Shown: positions 31,651-43,703, numbered from the stretch's first letter. The stretch is 64,000 nucleotides of DNA from Clavaria fumosa (GCA_951802425.1 OX637796.1:682001-746000); one strand, 5' to 3'. The notes: a model not told the origin generated them from the letters alone. Numbers and translations are program-made.

Positions 31651-34090
31651 ATTCCCCTGTATAGGTTTTTCCTTCGGACTATAGCCTAAGTACCATAGCA
31701 CTGTGTAACACCAATCCATGGCTCACTGCCATTTTGTGGAATCCTTCATTCCAGGCTTTGGTGCGGTGTCTGGAACTAGTTATCTTGGGTGGCCAAAAAG
31801 CCAAATTAGAGAGGGTGTGCAAGGGACATGGGTGGATCTGATGAGGAATGTGGATATATGTCCTTGTGTCACAAATACTGTTCCTTGTGCATCTGTTACA
31901 CAGATTGTGTTTCTCATCTGAAGACAGAGAATGTCCTCCAATCTGACTGACCAAGTGTGCTTTATCTCTGAGGTGACACATGGCCTGAAGTGCAAAGGAA
32001 TTGAAGTTGAGTGTGAAATGCACATTTTTTATGAAACCAAGGGGCCAACAACATGGCCATCCTGGCTTAAGCCCTGGTGGCACAGACCCAGGAACAGGCC
32101 CAATGCACATGCATATGAGACAAAGTTGTGGAACAAGGTGGAGTGACAGCCCATCCCACAAGTGTGATGGACTTGTTGCCTAAAGAATTTTTGAAAGTGT
32201 GGAAGAACTTGAAGATTGGGACAGTGAGGATTGGAACAAAATGGAGTGGGAGGTGTGTAGTTATATTTCTCATTTCCATTTTCTCTTTCTCACTTCAATA
32301 AATCACAGGATTGTGACATCTGTGTCACAGAGAGCTGGAAGTGCCTCCAGTAAGTGGGACCCGGCAATTCCCACCCAAAAGCCATGCCACAAGTACAGCC
32401 ACAAACTTTGGGGACAGGCAATCCAGGGTTGGTTTTGTCAGGTCACGTGATGTTTTTCGCAGAGGTGGAATGGTCATCAACATAATATGATTAAATATCC
32501 ATCTTCTGCTGGCCAGGAAGCTTCACATGAACTGTATGATATGTCTGAGCTATGCTACAAGGCTGAGAACCATTGGCCAGCTCTAATTACTGTGTGAGAG
32601 TTCATTTCTGCTGTGAGGACAAGTGTTGATTACTGTAATGTTGATTACTCATCTGTTGATTGACCCTCAAAAGGAAATTCTGCTCAGTTTCAATGCACAA
32701 CCTAAATGATGAGTGCTCGATGGCTATTTGACATCTACCTTTGATTTCAAGTGCTAGGACCCCTTAAATATGTAGGCTGAACACTCTCTTCAGAACAGAT
32801 TTCTCCATAAGTGTTTAATACCACTGCTAGATGAGCTCAAGTGCCATTTCTGAGCCCTCAGGGACATATGAAGAAAATCTGCTCTGAAGACTTGTTCCAG
32901 TGAGCCTTTTTCTGTCACTTTCTCCACCAGAATCAAGCACCATCTGTTGCAGCTGAGGCCACAACTACTGTGACCATCTCTCAAGGTGATTTGGCAGAGT
33001 GCCACAATGACAAATAAATGGTCGAATTAGGCTACAATTGCCTGTCCCCACAAACTTGCCAAATCAGTGACCCACAAATGTTCTTGCCCATTTCTCAGTC
33101 AATTCTCAAGCAATTCTTTTTTTTGTTTGTTTGTTGATAAGACACTATTTGATCTGTAGATTAATGTGGAAATGTCAAAAGAAAATATTTTCTGTACTAA
33201 TCCACCAAAATAAAATGGGTCTCAATTTAAATAGTGACATTTCATGTATTCAAATGATGGCTTGTGCAGTCTTGATTTCCAAGGCTCTGGAAATAATACT
33301 GGAGGGTCTATATGACTCACATTTCATGCATAATTTTAAATTCTGTGCTGTTCTGAATATGCTGAGTACTCTGTTCCTTCAGAACATTGCTAATGCAGTA
33401 GCATAGTTGGAACCATTATTAAAATAGTTCAGAAATGATGCAGTTGAGCTAGTACAAGTATTATACACATCAGGATTCAGGACAGGCAATGGAAAAGCTG
33501 GCATAGTCATCAATTCTCCAAATCTATCTGTGCCAGAGTGGTTGCACAGCCACAATTACCTAATTAGTCCACTCACATCCCATACTCCCCATACCTGGTG
33601 TTTTGGCTTCCACAGCATGATTTAAGCTTCGTTTTGGTGAGACAAAATGTTCCTAGAATATATTTGAGACAATCCTTCAAGATAGATTTTTTTTATTTGG
33701 CCTCATTGTTGAGATATGGCATGTACATAGGCTATATCTCAAGAATAAAGCAAAATTTAAAAAATCGAGCTTGAACGATTTGCTTAAATAATTATTTGGA
33801 ACACTTTTTATACTCAAAGTTTCTTCGTATCTGGTTTGTGGAAGGCAGAACACTGGGTAGTGGAAGTTGGGTCAGTGATTTGCCACGTCCCACAGTAAGT
33901 GTAGTCAATGTGTGGAGGACCATGCAAAGTGTTTTTGGGAATGCTTATATAAGCATCATGAGTCCCCAGTACGACCACGGCCGAATGACGTGGCCGTACC
34001 ACTCGTTCCCTTTTTTACTGTACAGTAATGCTGGAGAGGGCGGCTCGTGCACATTGGAAATGGGGCCAGTACAGCATTTGGTTTCCTTTT
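31651..34090. other. CpG-poor relic region, no gene
   Basis: About 2 kb (31700-33800) is AT-rich, contains only some ten CpG dinucleotides and has no ORF with a recognisable domain. Adjacent host genes have dozens of CpG per kb. This fits an old transposon worn down by CpG mutation. I found no intact termini. Confidence 0.5.
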
Positions 34091-34848
34091 ACAGGTGAGG
34101 CGCCCACGGCCAGTGCTACGACGCCAAAGGGTTGACGGCATCTTGGGCGCCTCACCACCCTGAGCGTGCTCGAAGCGCGTCGGACTGACCTGATGTCCGG
34201 TGAGCTCGCAGTGTCAAGCGAGGGAGGCGATGCGCAGCGCCATTTCGTTTTCTTGTTTTTCCCTGCTAATGGAATACAAGTGACGTGGAGGAGGCTGCGC
34301 AGTTGTCAAGGAGTAGCGCCCGTGGGGAGGAAATAGTGGTTTGGTCCGGTCGCAGTTTTTCTCGCAGCGGGGAGCTATTATAGTACAGGCGGGATCGCAG
34401 CAGTACGGTACTGTAGATACTGCGCCAACGTGACGCTAGTCAATCTGCGCGCCCGAATGATGCCCCACCACAAGCAGACTGACTCGGGTGACGTGGTGAG
34501 GCACGGTACTGCGGAGCCGTTGAGCGCGCTGGGAATGGACGGATATCTGCCGTAAAAGGCGATGCCAGAGTCATTTGTTGGTGACGACGAGTCATTTTCG
34601 GGTATGTATTTGTTCATATTTGCTCTGATGTCCCATTAAAGGAAATGGGTGGCTGCGCTATGGGGCCTTTGCTGTCAATGGTCATCTCACCCTCTTGTGT
34701 GCATCGGAAGCGTCGTTGGTCTCAGACCGGGCTACACATAAATACCCCTCACATGGCTCATCGTTGTCTATCTCCCCACCCCGCTCTTCTTCTTCACCAA
34801 CCACTACCATCCCTCCCCTCAACTCACCCTCAGTAGCAGCGTCCTACA
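34091..34848. other. Upstream region of first DUF6699 gene, hairpin motifs
   Basis: It contains a 13 bp inverted repeat (34094-34106 with 34144-34156), a 14 bp palindrome TTACTGTACAGTAA at 34015-34028, and, shared with the second gene, gggtatgtatttgttcatat at about 34600 and a TATA-like acataaataccc near 34735. No coding sequence is supported. Confidence 0.5.
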
Positions 34849-35535
34849 ATGCCTGGCAAGCACGTCCGTTTTGTGGATAACAACCTCGTATACTCCCCCG
34901 CGCCAACGACGCCATCCTTGACATTCTCGCCATTCTCGCCGTCGTCGTCTGCTGGTCTGCTCACACCTCCCTCTCTGCATTACTCGACGTTGCCCCTCCC
35001 CTCCATCGCCGTCCAAATTAACCCTCTCCTCGCCTGCACGTCCCACTGTTCGTCGCCACCCCTCATCTACGACCTCACTCTCCCGCCAAACACCGCGCAG
35101 TGCACCAACCCCCGCGCACCATCGTCGTCGTCGGCGCGCCTCCCGCTGCCTCCATACTCGCTCGCAGAGGCGGCGACAAACCCGCCCCAACCTCATCTTA
35201 CTCTGTCCTGCACCCACCTTCCATGGCTGATCCACGTAGTCCCCCAAAACCCACATGTCGGGGTGACGGTTGGGGACGTGCTTCGCTGCCTGTCCAGCGA
35301 GCTGCGACGCGCGGCGACCGAGGCTGAATACCGCGCACTGCCGACACAGGCGGCGCAGACGCTCGCGACCAAGAGCTACCAGGACCGGTATCGGCGCCAC
35401 GCAGACCGCAAGTTATATGAGCTCGAGAAATCGAAGGGGCTGAAGCGGGTCGACTTCCTGTTGGGCCGTGTCTTGTGGAATGGGCTGTCATCGAGCAAGC
35501 TGGGGCCCGACGTCTGGGCGCTCAACGTCGCGTGA
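34849..35535 (+). CDS. DUF6699 family protein, copy 1
   Basis: Single-exon ORF of 228 residues. The N-terminus (MPGKHVRFVDNNLVYSPAPT) and a Pro/Ser-rich stretch lead into the conserved part: LPLPSIAVQINPLLACTS, PPLIYDLTLPPN, then PHVGVTVGDVLRCLSSELRR and the C-terminal KLYELEKSKGLKRVDFLLGR. DUF6699 proteins are expanded in Agaricomycetes and have no assigned function. The second copy at 36275 is about 95% identical over most of its length. The ATG follows a compact promoter with acataaatacccctc about 110 bp upstream. Confidence 0.85.
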   Translation: MPGKHVRFVDNNLVYSPAPTTPSLTFSPFSPSSSAGLLTPPSLHYSTLPLPSIAVQINPLLACTSHCSSPPLIYDLTLPPNTAQCTNPRAPSSSSARLPLPPYSLAEAATNPPQPHLTLSCTHLPWLIHVVPQNPHVGVTVGDVLRCLSSELRRAATEAEYRALPTQAAQTLATKSYQDRYRRHADRKLYELEKSKGLKRVDFLLGRVLWNGLSSSKLGPDVWALNVA

Positions 35536-36274
35536 ACACGCGCTCGTCGCTTGCATCGCCGTCTGCCATTATATCCCGAGTCCCGACGCGATACCATAGC
35601 CCCAAATGGCATACACATGCAAATATGTGGCAACTCGGCCACATATTTCCGCCACACCCCGTCATGCCCGACATCAATGAGAAGGTGCCCGCCGAATTTA
35701 CTGCTGCCTAACGCTTTACGCGACGCGTCCTTGTTGTTCCTTGTGTTCACTATGGTTTGCCGTCCGTTGATTCGTTTATGGTTCTCCTTCTATGAAACGG
35801 GACTCCTGTACGTATGTGGCTCCGTGTAAACCACTATTGTTTATACCCAAAAAGCAATAACTAACCAATAACATTTTTTCAATCCAATGGTGACCGATTG
35901 AGCACATATCTGCCGTTAAAAGCGGAAATTTCGGGTATGTATTTGTTCATATATCTGTATCTGTCCAGACTGGCGGGTATGTATTTGCTTATATTTGCGG
36001 GTATGTATTTGTCTATATTTGCAAGTATGTAATTGCCCCCATATTTTCAGGAATATATTTGTTCATATTTGCTCTGATGTCCATAGATGGCTGGCCTGGC
36101 TGCACTATGGCTTTGATATCAACGGTCATCTCACTCACTCTCTGTTCGTCGGAAGCGTCGCTCGTCTCGGACCAAGGCTACATATAAATACCCTCACATG
36201 GCTCGCCGTTGTCTATCTCCCCTCTTTTCCACCAACCACCACCCTCATCACACCCTCAGTAGCAGCATCTCACA
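35536..36274. promoter_or_regulatory. Intergenic with promoter repeats before DUF6699 copy 2
   Basis: The segment 35930-36085 holds four or five imperfect copies of gggtatgtatttgttcatat. Only one such copy precedes the first gene. The core promoter (acatataaataccctcacat near 36182) matches that of copy 1. The first 200 bp repeats the downstream flank of copy 2 (gtggcaactcggccacatat), showing that the duplicated block includes both flanks. Confidence 0.6.
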
Positions 36275-36958
36275 ATGCCTGGCAAGTACGCCCGATTTGT
36301 CGATGACCTCGTATACTCCCCCGCGCCAACGACGCCATCCTTGACATTCTCGCCATTCTCGCCGTCGTCGTCTGCTGGTCTGCTCACACCTCCCTCTCTG
36401 CATTACTCGACGTTGCCCCTCCCCTCCATCGCCGTCCAAATTAACCCTCTCCTCGCCTGCACGTCCCACTGTTCGTCGCCACCCCTCATCTACGACCTCA
36501 CTCTCCCGCCAAACACCGCGCAGTGCACCAACCCCCACGCACCATCGTTGTCATTGGCGCGCCTCCCGCTGTCTTCATACTCGCTCGCAGAGGCGGCGAC
36601 AAACCCGCCCCAACCTCATCTTACTCTGTCCTGCACCCACCTTCCATGGCTGATCCACATAGTCCCCCAAAACCTACATGTCGGGGTGACGGTTGGGGAC
36701 GCGCTTCGCTGCCTGTCCAGCGAGCTGCAACGTGCGGCGACCGAAGCTGAATACCGCGCACTGCCGACACAGGCGGCGCAGACGCTCGCGACCAAGAGCT
36801 ACCAGGACCGGTATCGGCGCCATGCAGACCGCAAGATATATGAGCTCGAGAAATCGAAGGGGCTAAAGCAGGTCGACTTCCTGTTGGGCCGTGTCTTGTG
36901 GAATGGGTTGTCATCGAGCAAGCTGGGGCCCGACGTCTGGGTGCTCAACACCTCATGA
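36275..36958 (+). CDS. DUF6699 family protein, copy 2
   Basis: 227 residues, single exon, tandem paralogue of 34849-35535 offset by 1426 bp. It starts MPGKYARFVDDLVYSPAP and ends VDFLLGRVLWNGLSSSKLG, VWVLNTS. Differences are few and scattered (SSSARLPLPPYS versus LSLARLPLSSYS; LRRAATEAE versus LQRAATEAE), and the frame is intact, so both copies are probably functional. The last codons and stop are repeated as an exact 20 bp tandem duplication just downstream. Function unknown. Confidence 0.85.
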   Translation: MPGKYARFVDDLVYSPAPTTPSLTFSPFSPSSSAGLLTPPSLHYSTLPLPSIAVQINPLLACTSHCSSPPLIYDLTLPPNTAQCTNPHAPSLSLARLPLSSYSLAEAATNPPQPHLTLSCTHLPWLIHIVPQNLHVGVTVGDALRCLSSELQRAATEAEYRALPTQAAQTLATKSYQDRYRRHADRKIYELEKSKGLKQVDFLLGRVLWNGLSSSKLGPDVWVLNTS

Positions 36959-37391
36959 ATGTGCTCAACACCTCATGAATGTGCGCTCCCGACGCGACAC
37001 CACAGCCACCCCCCAAACCAGTCACAAGGCAAATACGTGGCAACTCGGCCACATATTTACGCCATACTCCCGCTCACGTGCGCCATGCCCTGTATGGTTT
37101 GATTCGTTTTATGGTTTTCCTTCTCCTATGAAATGGGACTCTTGTACGTATGTGCACTGTCGCAGTGTGAATCACTATCTTTCAAAAAAAAATCACAAAA
37201 AGAACGAATAAATGTATCTTTAAATCCAATGTGTGATTGAGGGAAGTCCAGCGCCTCTCGTGCATGATGGCTGTGCAACGACCACACCAGCTTCACTCAC
37301 CTGCACTGCTTCTCTCAAAACTTTGTATCGTCTTCCTGTTCTGTGGTCGCACCAAACTTTGAAAACCAGACATAAACGCGTTGGATATAGC
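36959..37391. other. Intergenic between DUF6699 copy 2 and RSC gene
   Basis: It begins with the 20 bp duplication around the stop, then 3' flank shared with copy 1, then an AT-rich stretch and the RSC promoter. No gene seen. Confidence 0.5.
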
Positions 37392-40300
37392 ATGCCAGTC
37401 ACCCTGGCTCAAAGAGCCGCTATAGAGGATGTTATTCAAGCGCTGCTCTCGCTTAAATCTCCACGTATCAAGCGCCAGCTCGCTACCATATTCTTAGAGT
37501 TCCCGGACCGCGTCATGTATCCGCATTACTACGAAGTGAGACTGTCACCATCCCCTTATCATTGTTTTTCTATGGCGTTAGACTGAAATATAGGATTGGT
37601 CGTTCCGCAACCATGACACATTCAACATCAATCAAGGTCATCCCGGAGCCGCGCTGCATCAACCATATCCGCGCCTCGGTCGAGAAGAACAGGTATAAGG
37701 ACCCTCTCGACGCGTACACTGACCTGTCGCTTGTCTTTTGGAACGCCCTCTACTACAATGAACCTGGTAGCCAGATCGCGTCAGACGCCGAGGTTCTAAA
37801 AGTGCGTCAGGAATCACCTTCCCTTCATTTCAAGGAGGAGCGTAGCTTACGCTTTTTGCGTAGACCGCGTTGGAGAAGGAATGGAAAAGGCGTGTGGAGA
37901 CGCTCCCCGCACCGCTGCGCTCCTCGCCCCCCCCATCCGCGCCGCAGAAGGTGCATCCGCCCGCCGATACCCATCAAGCCGAGCGCAGCAAGCCTGCTGC
38001 CGCTGTCGCTCCTTCTCCCGTGTCCTCGATGTCGACGACTGCCGCTGCGCTGGGCCGCGCTGCGACGACGACTGCCGGGACGGTACAACGGCTGGCTGAG
38101 GGCGAGGCACCGGTGCCGGCGACGACGACAACGAGGAGGACAAGGACGGACTTTGAGCGGAGGGAAACGACGCCTGAGGCGATAATTGATGCGCCTGCGA
38201 TGGGTAGCGTGGCTGCTGGCGTTAGTTCCAGCGGAGAAGCTGTGGATGGGGACGTGTCGTCGTCGTGGGCCAAGGACGGCGAGGGCGACGAGATTGTGCG
38301 CCAGCTTGAGAAGGGCGTACCGAAGTGGGAAGGGTTCGGAGACAAGGGGTGGATGAGCGATGGCAGTGCGGTGAGTGTACTGTGTATGCCGTCTATTGGG
38401 AGACCAACCTCTATCTTTCCAGGAGAGGTATCAGGAGATTGTGCGAGATATCAAGGGGTACAAAGACGTAATGTGCGTTTTTTCCTTTGTTCTGCGCCTG
38501 GATCTGATTCTCTGAGCGACGATGCTCTTAGTGGAAACCGATTAGCGCTGGCTCTGGAGACAGTTCCCGAGGAATCTAGCAACCCTATATTATCGTATTC
38601 TGTAAGCATATCCTATTCATCCTACCTTATTCTTATCCAATATTCCTTATAGACACCCCTTTCCCTCAAAATAATTGATGTAAGTTTTCAATAGGCATAG
38701 AGAATCACCACCTCTCATTGGCCATGTTATTCCTCACGAAATGTGGTTTACATAAAGCAACGTACTCGCAGCAAGTATTACACGATACCAAGTGACTTCG
38801 ACAAGGACATGGCGCGGCTGTTCGAGAAGGCACGGCGGCACCACCCGCCAGCGACCGAGGCGTATGGGCACGTCCTGCTCCTGCAGCGGCTGTGCCAAGC
38901 GCTCACATCGCCATCACCACCTGCGGGGCCGCCGTTCTCGTCCACAACGAACTTCGCGAGCGTTCGGGCGGGCCCAGGCTATGCGCGCCCGTTGTCCACG
39001 GCGATACTCGACCCGGATGCGGCTGGGGTCACGACATTCAGGGTCTCGTCCAAGGACCGCACGTTCGTCGACGAGGTATGGTATAAGGGCTGGAGTGTGA
39101 AGCTTGCGGACTGGTTGCATTTGAGCAACCCTGATGACCCGAGCAGGCCGATCGTGGGCCATGTCTTTCGGGTGTGGGTCTCTGAGGAAACGTTGAGCTC
39201 CAGCATTTCCTCGAAGCCTGCTTCCTTACCGATAAAATGTGTGTGTCTAGGGCGAAGAAAGGGCAACCTGGAGTCACGACTTGCTGGTACTTCAGACCAG
39301 AGCAGACCTTCCATCCGTCCAACCGGCAATTTTGGAAAGGGGAAGTTTTCAAAACAAGTACGGCGTAACTCCCTCCTCTCTTCGGCCCCTTTTCGTCGGC
39401 CGGTGTGAGCTCAAACGAAAAGTGCGTCTACAGGCCATTTCGCGGATCATCCCGTGGAGGATATTCTGGAAAAAATTGCGTGCCAATTCACCGCGCGGCA
39501 CATCCGTGGACGTCCGAGGCCTCCGTACTGGTACCCCGGCTGGCCATTGTACATGTGCGACTCGCGCTACAATGACCGCGAGCGTGTGTTCGTCAAGATT
39601 AAGAACTGGAATTCGTGCGTGCCTGAGGAGGTGCGGAAGAGCGAGGAGTTTATGCCGATCTACCTGTTCGAACGCAGTGTGTTCCCGAAGAAGGGCCCGA
39701 GTCCGTTCTTGGGCAAGGGCGCATTGAAGGGACCCGGAGGGATCGACGAGACTGTGGGCAAGGAGGAAAGTGAGAAGGACAGAGAGAGAGACGTCGCGGT
39801 TGGCAGTGGGGGCACCAGTGCTCGAGATCGAAGGAAGACTTCGAGGAGAGCCGCGGGTGGCGGCACAGGTGGTGAAGGACTTGTCAAGGGCGACGTACCG
39901 TGGAACCCGGCGACGCCCAGCGCCACCGCAACACCATACTACTACGCCTCATCCCAGCTTGCGCTGCAACAATACGCCCTACAAAACCGAACTCAACCGG
40001 ACCCAACTGACCGTTCCGTCCTCGCTGCGGCTGGTGGCCCGGCGGCGCTCGGGCAAAATCCTCACATGGAGAACTTGTCACCAGAAATCGGTACGTGGCT
40101 TGGCTTGCCCCCGTTCCACCTCCGTGCAGGGAGCTTGGTGTTCTGTGTTTGATCCAGGGGTTTTTCCCTTTTCTCTTTGTTTATTTGGGCTCTTCATTCT
40201 CTAGCGAAGCACTTCGATCGCGATCCTGAAACGAAGGAGGTGCTTTGGTTCGGCGCGGCGCCAATAAACGCAGCCCGGCCGTCTGCTCCGAAGCACAGCC

Positions 40301-40500
40301 TCGCGTACTTGCATTTTCTGGCGTCGAAGCGCAAGAGGGACGCTGCCGCAAATGAGGATGCCATGGACGTCGACGTAGACGAAACCTCGATCGTGGGTGA
40401 CGATGGTAGGTTGAAGCGGACAAAAGGCCCTGTGCTCACTACCATGAGCGAGTCGCTGAAAGAGGTCGCGCTGCGCTTCGGGGGTGGCCGGATTGAATGA
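37392..40500 (+). CDS. rsc1: RSC chromatin-remodelling subunit Rsc1/Rsc2 (bromo-bromo-BAH)
   Basis: Ten exons join exactly in frame to 818 residues: 37392-37535, 37637-37801, 37864-38370, 38423-38472, 38532-38601, 38653-38679, 38758-39191, 39251-39357, 39434-40090, 40205-40500. Bromodomain 1 is residues 1-105 (FLEFPDRVMYPHYYEVIPEP, DPLDAYTDLSLVFWNALYYN). A Ser/Ala-rich linker follows, then bromodomain 2 (TPLSLKIIDQRTRSKYYTIP, DFDKDMARLFEKARRH). The BAH domain has TFRVSSKDRTFVDEVWYKG, TTCWYFRPEQTFHPSNRQFW and PPYWYPGWPLYMCDSRYNDR. The acidic, basic-cluster tail holds a possible nuclear signal (SKRKRDAA). Rsc1/2 reads acetylated histones for the RSC ATPase. Introns are 51-112 bp. Confidence 0.95.
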
Positions 40501-41753
40501 GGGGAAGGAACACGATTCTCTTTCCGTTTAACTTCTTCAAATTCATCCCAATCGTTGCCTAATCGCAGGGTGAGTGCGTCGCAACGCAGGAGACGAGATT
40601 GAGACGATGCTATGTCAGAGCTCCGGATAGCATGTGTTCGTTTGACGTTGAGCTGCACACGAGCAGATTTACGGGAATAGATCTTGTGGCTGCGGAAAAT
40701 CCTTTCCGCAGCCACAAAACGTAGAAAACACTTTCAAGCGGCCGAAGCTCACCGACTGTATTGATGACTAATCTACCTCCCTGTGCTGGACTCCGCTTCG
40801 AGTTTGCAGGAACTTGCCATTACCCTGAGTTGACTTCACTCAGCTGACCGCGGTACCAAGGGGCTTTCTTTTTTCTCTTCTACTCGACATCGGAGTCGTC
40901 AGCGGCGTAAGTTATGACTTGTGGGAAAGAACTCCTTCCTACAGCTCCTGCCTGCCAACTCCGGAGTCTCTTTACAGGATAAGGCAAGTCTAGAACGGAG
41001 GATTGGATTCAATGTCGAGCCGGAATTTGGGAACTCGAGTCGTCGCTGTTAAACATTGTTTCTTCGTTTGATATCTTCTGAGCAGATACCACCTACCCGT
41101 TTCACCTGCCTTGTCTTGAAGCTTGAAGTCTTGGATCCCCGATCTTCGGGACCGTCAGCCAACTGACCTGAGGATCAGCCGTTGGCATCGACACAGTCGT
41201 CGTGCGATATTCCGATCTCCACATTCCGATCATGTTTCAAAATCTGCAGATGACCATCTACATGAGTTTCACCTGCGTACATGTGATGGCTCCAGACCTA
41301 GGAACGCCTCCTGAAGATGAGCCGACGGGAGTCTAATATAGTTATGCGACCATAGCCTTCTACTCCTGGGCAACTCGCCCATCCATTCATTTCGCCGCAC
41401 GCCGCACAAACGTGTCATGACCTTGCGCGCCTACCGCTTCCCCTTTGGTTTCGCCGACGCCACCGACGTCCAGACAGCCACTGACCGTGACGCTTCACGG
41501 TCAATGGAAGTGAATAAAGGTTGGAGTCTTCCACCTTCTGCCACTCCACCTTCTGCCACAAAAACTCTCTTTACGACCAACACTCTTCCTGCCATTCACG
41601 ACCTCGTCGGTGCCCAAAAAAGGTCCAATGTGTGTATTTTCCCAGCGGATTTCCACTCCATTTAATTGTTTTCCGGTGTTGCAGGGCAAATATCTACGTT
41701 AGTGGTTCCAAACCGATATAACTCCTTGGCCTATCACGACTCAACCGTAACAG
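40501..41753. other. Intergenic; hairpin and unresolved cyclophilin 5' end
   Basis: No domain-bearing ORF is seen. It contains a 15 bp stem hairpin at 40684-40717 and, in its last few hundred bases, probably the first short exon and promoter of the cyclophilin gene. Confidence 0.4.
40684..40717. terminator. Perfect 15 bp stem hairpin downstream of rsc1
   Basis: TTGTGGCTGCGGAAA (40684-40698) pairs perfectly with 40703-40717 across the loop ATCC. It lies about 190 bp past the rsc1 stop. It might mark a 3' end or be a tiny inverted-repeat insertion; eukaryotic terminators are not hairpin based, so the role is a guess. Confidence 0.3.
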
Positions 41754-42417
41754 TTCGATATTGCCATAAATTCAAAACCAGTGGGCCGCATAATATTCGA
41801 ATTGTACGACGATAGGGTCCCTGTCACTGCACGCAATTTCAGGGAGTTGGCTACCGGTCAACATGGCTTTGGGTATGCGGGCTCGACGTTTCACCGCGTA
41901 TGCCCTAATGTGAGTGGTAGATCTCGTTACTCGCATTGTCTGCTCACATTTCGTGGTATGGAATACAGTTTATGATTCAAGGAGGGGATTTCACACATGG
42001 TAATGGTGCGGGAGGCAAGTCCATCTACGGTAGATACTTTCCGGGTTCGCCGTTCCGCCGCCTATTTAATCATGTCTTCGATTGCTCACCCATCGGCGAA
42101 TGCAGACGAATGCGTGTGGCTGCCCCATTACGAATTTTCACTCTCCATGACAAACGCTGGCCCCAATACCAATGGCTCACAGGTACCATTCTTGAATGTC
42201 GTTACATTCAAGCACCTTACGTGCTAGCCATGCCCGATAGTTCTTCATCACAACTCGCAATACCCCGTGGCTGGACGGGAAACACACTGTCTTTGGCCGT
42301 GTCACTGATGATGCAGAGAGCCGGGCAGTCGTACGCAAAATAGAAGCGCTGGGAACCGAATCCGGATCTCCGCGTAATCAAGCCAAAATCGTCATCAGAG
42401 CATGCGGAACTTTGTGA
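41754..42417 (+). CDS. Cyclophilin-type peptidyl-prolyl isomerase
   Basis: Exons 41754-41909, 41969-42044, 42106-42182 and 42241-42417 are in phase and give [80 protein letters not shown] and [18 protein letters not shown], ending RACGTL. These contain the active-site Arg (FHR), the FMIQGGDF strand, the [18 protein letters not shown] segment and the Trp of the cyclosporin site. Cyclophilins isomerise Xaa-Pro bonds. The first exon, with the start Met, could not be placed upstream of the acceptor at 41753; single-domain length suggests a cytosolic or mitochondrial form. Confidence 0.85.
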
Positions 42418-42588
42418 AGTTGAGAAGTTAGATCTTTAGAATTACCGCCTCCCAGTGTTGCTTAGATGTCCAGACCCATGTATCCTTCACGCAAACCCAC
42501 AAATACATTTCTTGCGTGAATTGCGCGCAAAAACACGTGACCTTGCAATTGCCTGCCTACAGTACTGTGGTTTCTTACCTCAGATCAG

Positions 42589-43703
42589 ATGATACGCACC
42601 CTCCTCTACTCCTCGTTCTCGTATGTTCGGCCTCCGCGTCATTTCACGTCATTGTTGGGCCGCAGAAATCTCAGCAGGCTTGACGATACGCCGCGCTCAA
42701 ATTCGGGTTCCACGCAGCCCACGAGTTGGCTCACTCGGACCGTGCTGTCTTCGCCAAAGGCTCAGACACTCTTCCTCCAGTTGAGCAGGCTCCTTGGTTA
42801 CAATTCTGTGAAGCAAGTTGCCGGCAGGCGGGCTCTATTCATGTATCAAGCTCTCTGCTCCTCCAGGGCTGATGAGGAAGCCGAATTTTGGAGAAATGGT
42901 ACGTGCTCCTGTAATTGACTCACGAATATCCTCTGCCAAGAGACTCTATATATTTCTTTGGTTGCTCTTACTCACCCATCCTTCCCTTAGTCTGTCACCT
43001 TCCACCTACGTTCCAGTCCTGGTTCACCGTTACCAACCTTCACGTTTGGCTCTTGACCGTGCGCTTCCGCGCCCTTCCGCCTCCAGATGGCAATCACTTT
43101 GTGCAAGCGTTCATAGATCACTTCTTTCTGGACGTTGAAAGCCGCATTCGCTTTGTGTTACAGCCGTCCTCTCAAAATGCTACCCCTACACATTCCCTTT
43201 ACTACGCGTCCTCTATTGATACGAGCAGGATAAGACGAGCGCCTGAAGCACTCGTCACGCGACAGATGAAAATTTTCAAGGAGCAGTGGTCCGGTATGGG
43301 GATGGCTTTTGATCTAGGACTGGTTGAAGGAGATATGGAGATGGCTGGAGCAGTGTGGCGAAATCTTTTAGGGGCGCGGGGAGCGCGTGGGATCGTATAC
43401 GCACCCTCTACTACGTCACATCAGCATTTCCGACGGTCAGTGAACCTTCTGGGTGGTTCTGATGATGCGGTGAAAAATATCGAAGAGAAGGGGCCGGAGG
43501 TGGAGGAGACTCGTGACGACCAGTCTGGCGCCCATGATTTCCTTCCGGATGAAGCGGATAAGTACCTAGAATACCCGCAGACGATGTTGGATTTGGTGGG
43601 ATACGTGAGGAAGGAGTTGGCGAGGCTTGAGGCTGTGCCGGACGAAATGTTGACGAGCGGCGACTTGGGGAATTTGAAGTTCGGGCGAGTTAAAAAACCT
43701 TAA
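42589..43703 (+). CDS. CBP3: Cytochrome bc1 assembly chaperone CBP3/UQCC1
   Basis: Two exons, 42589-42898 and 42991-43703, give 340 residues. The N-terminus (MIRTLLYSSFSYVRPPRHFT) is basic, hydroxylated and without acids, like a mitochondrial presequence. The ubiquinol-cytochrome c chaperone domain carries LPPTFQSWFTVTNLHVWLLT, VRFRALPPPDGNHFVQAFID and HFFLDVESRIR. The fungal C-terminal helix has DLVGYVRKELARLEAVPDE. Cbp3 acts with Cbp6 at the mitoribosome to translate and assemble cytochrome b. A Glu/Asp-rich insert (about residues 255-290) is longer than usual. Confidence 0.9.
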
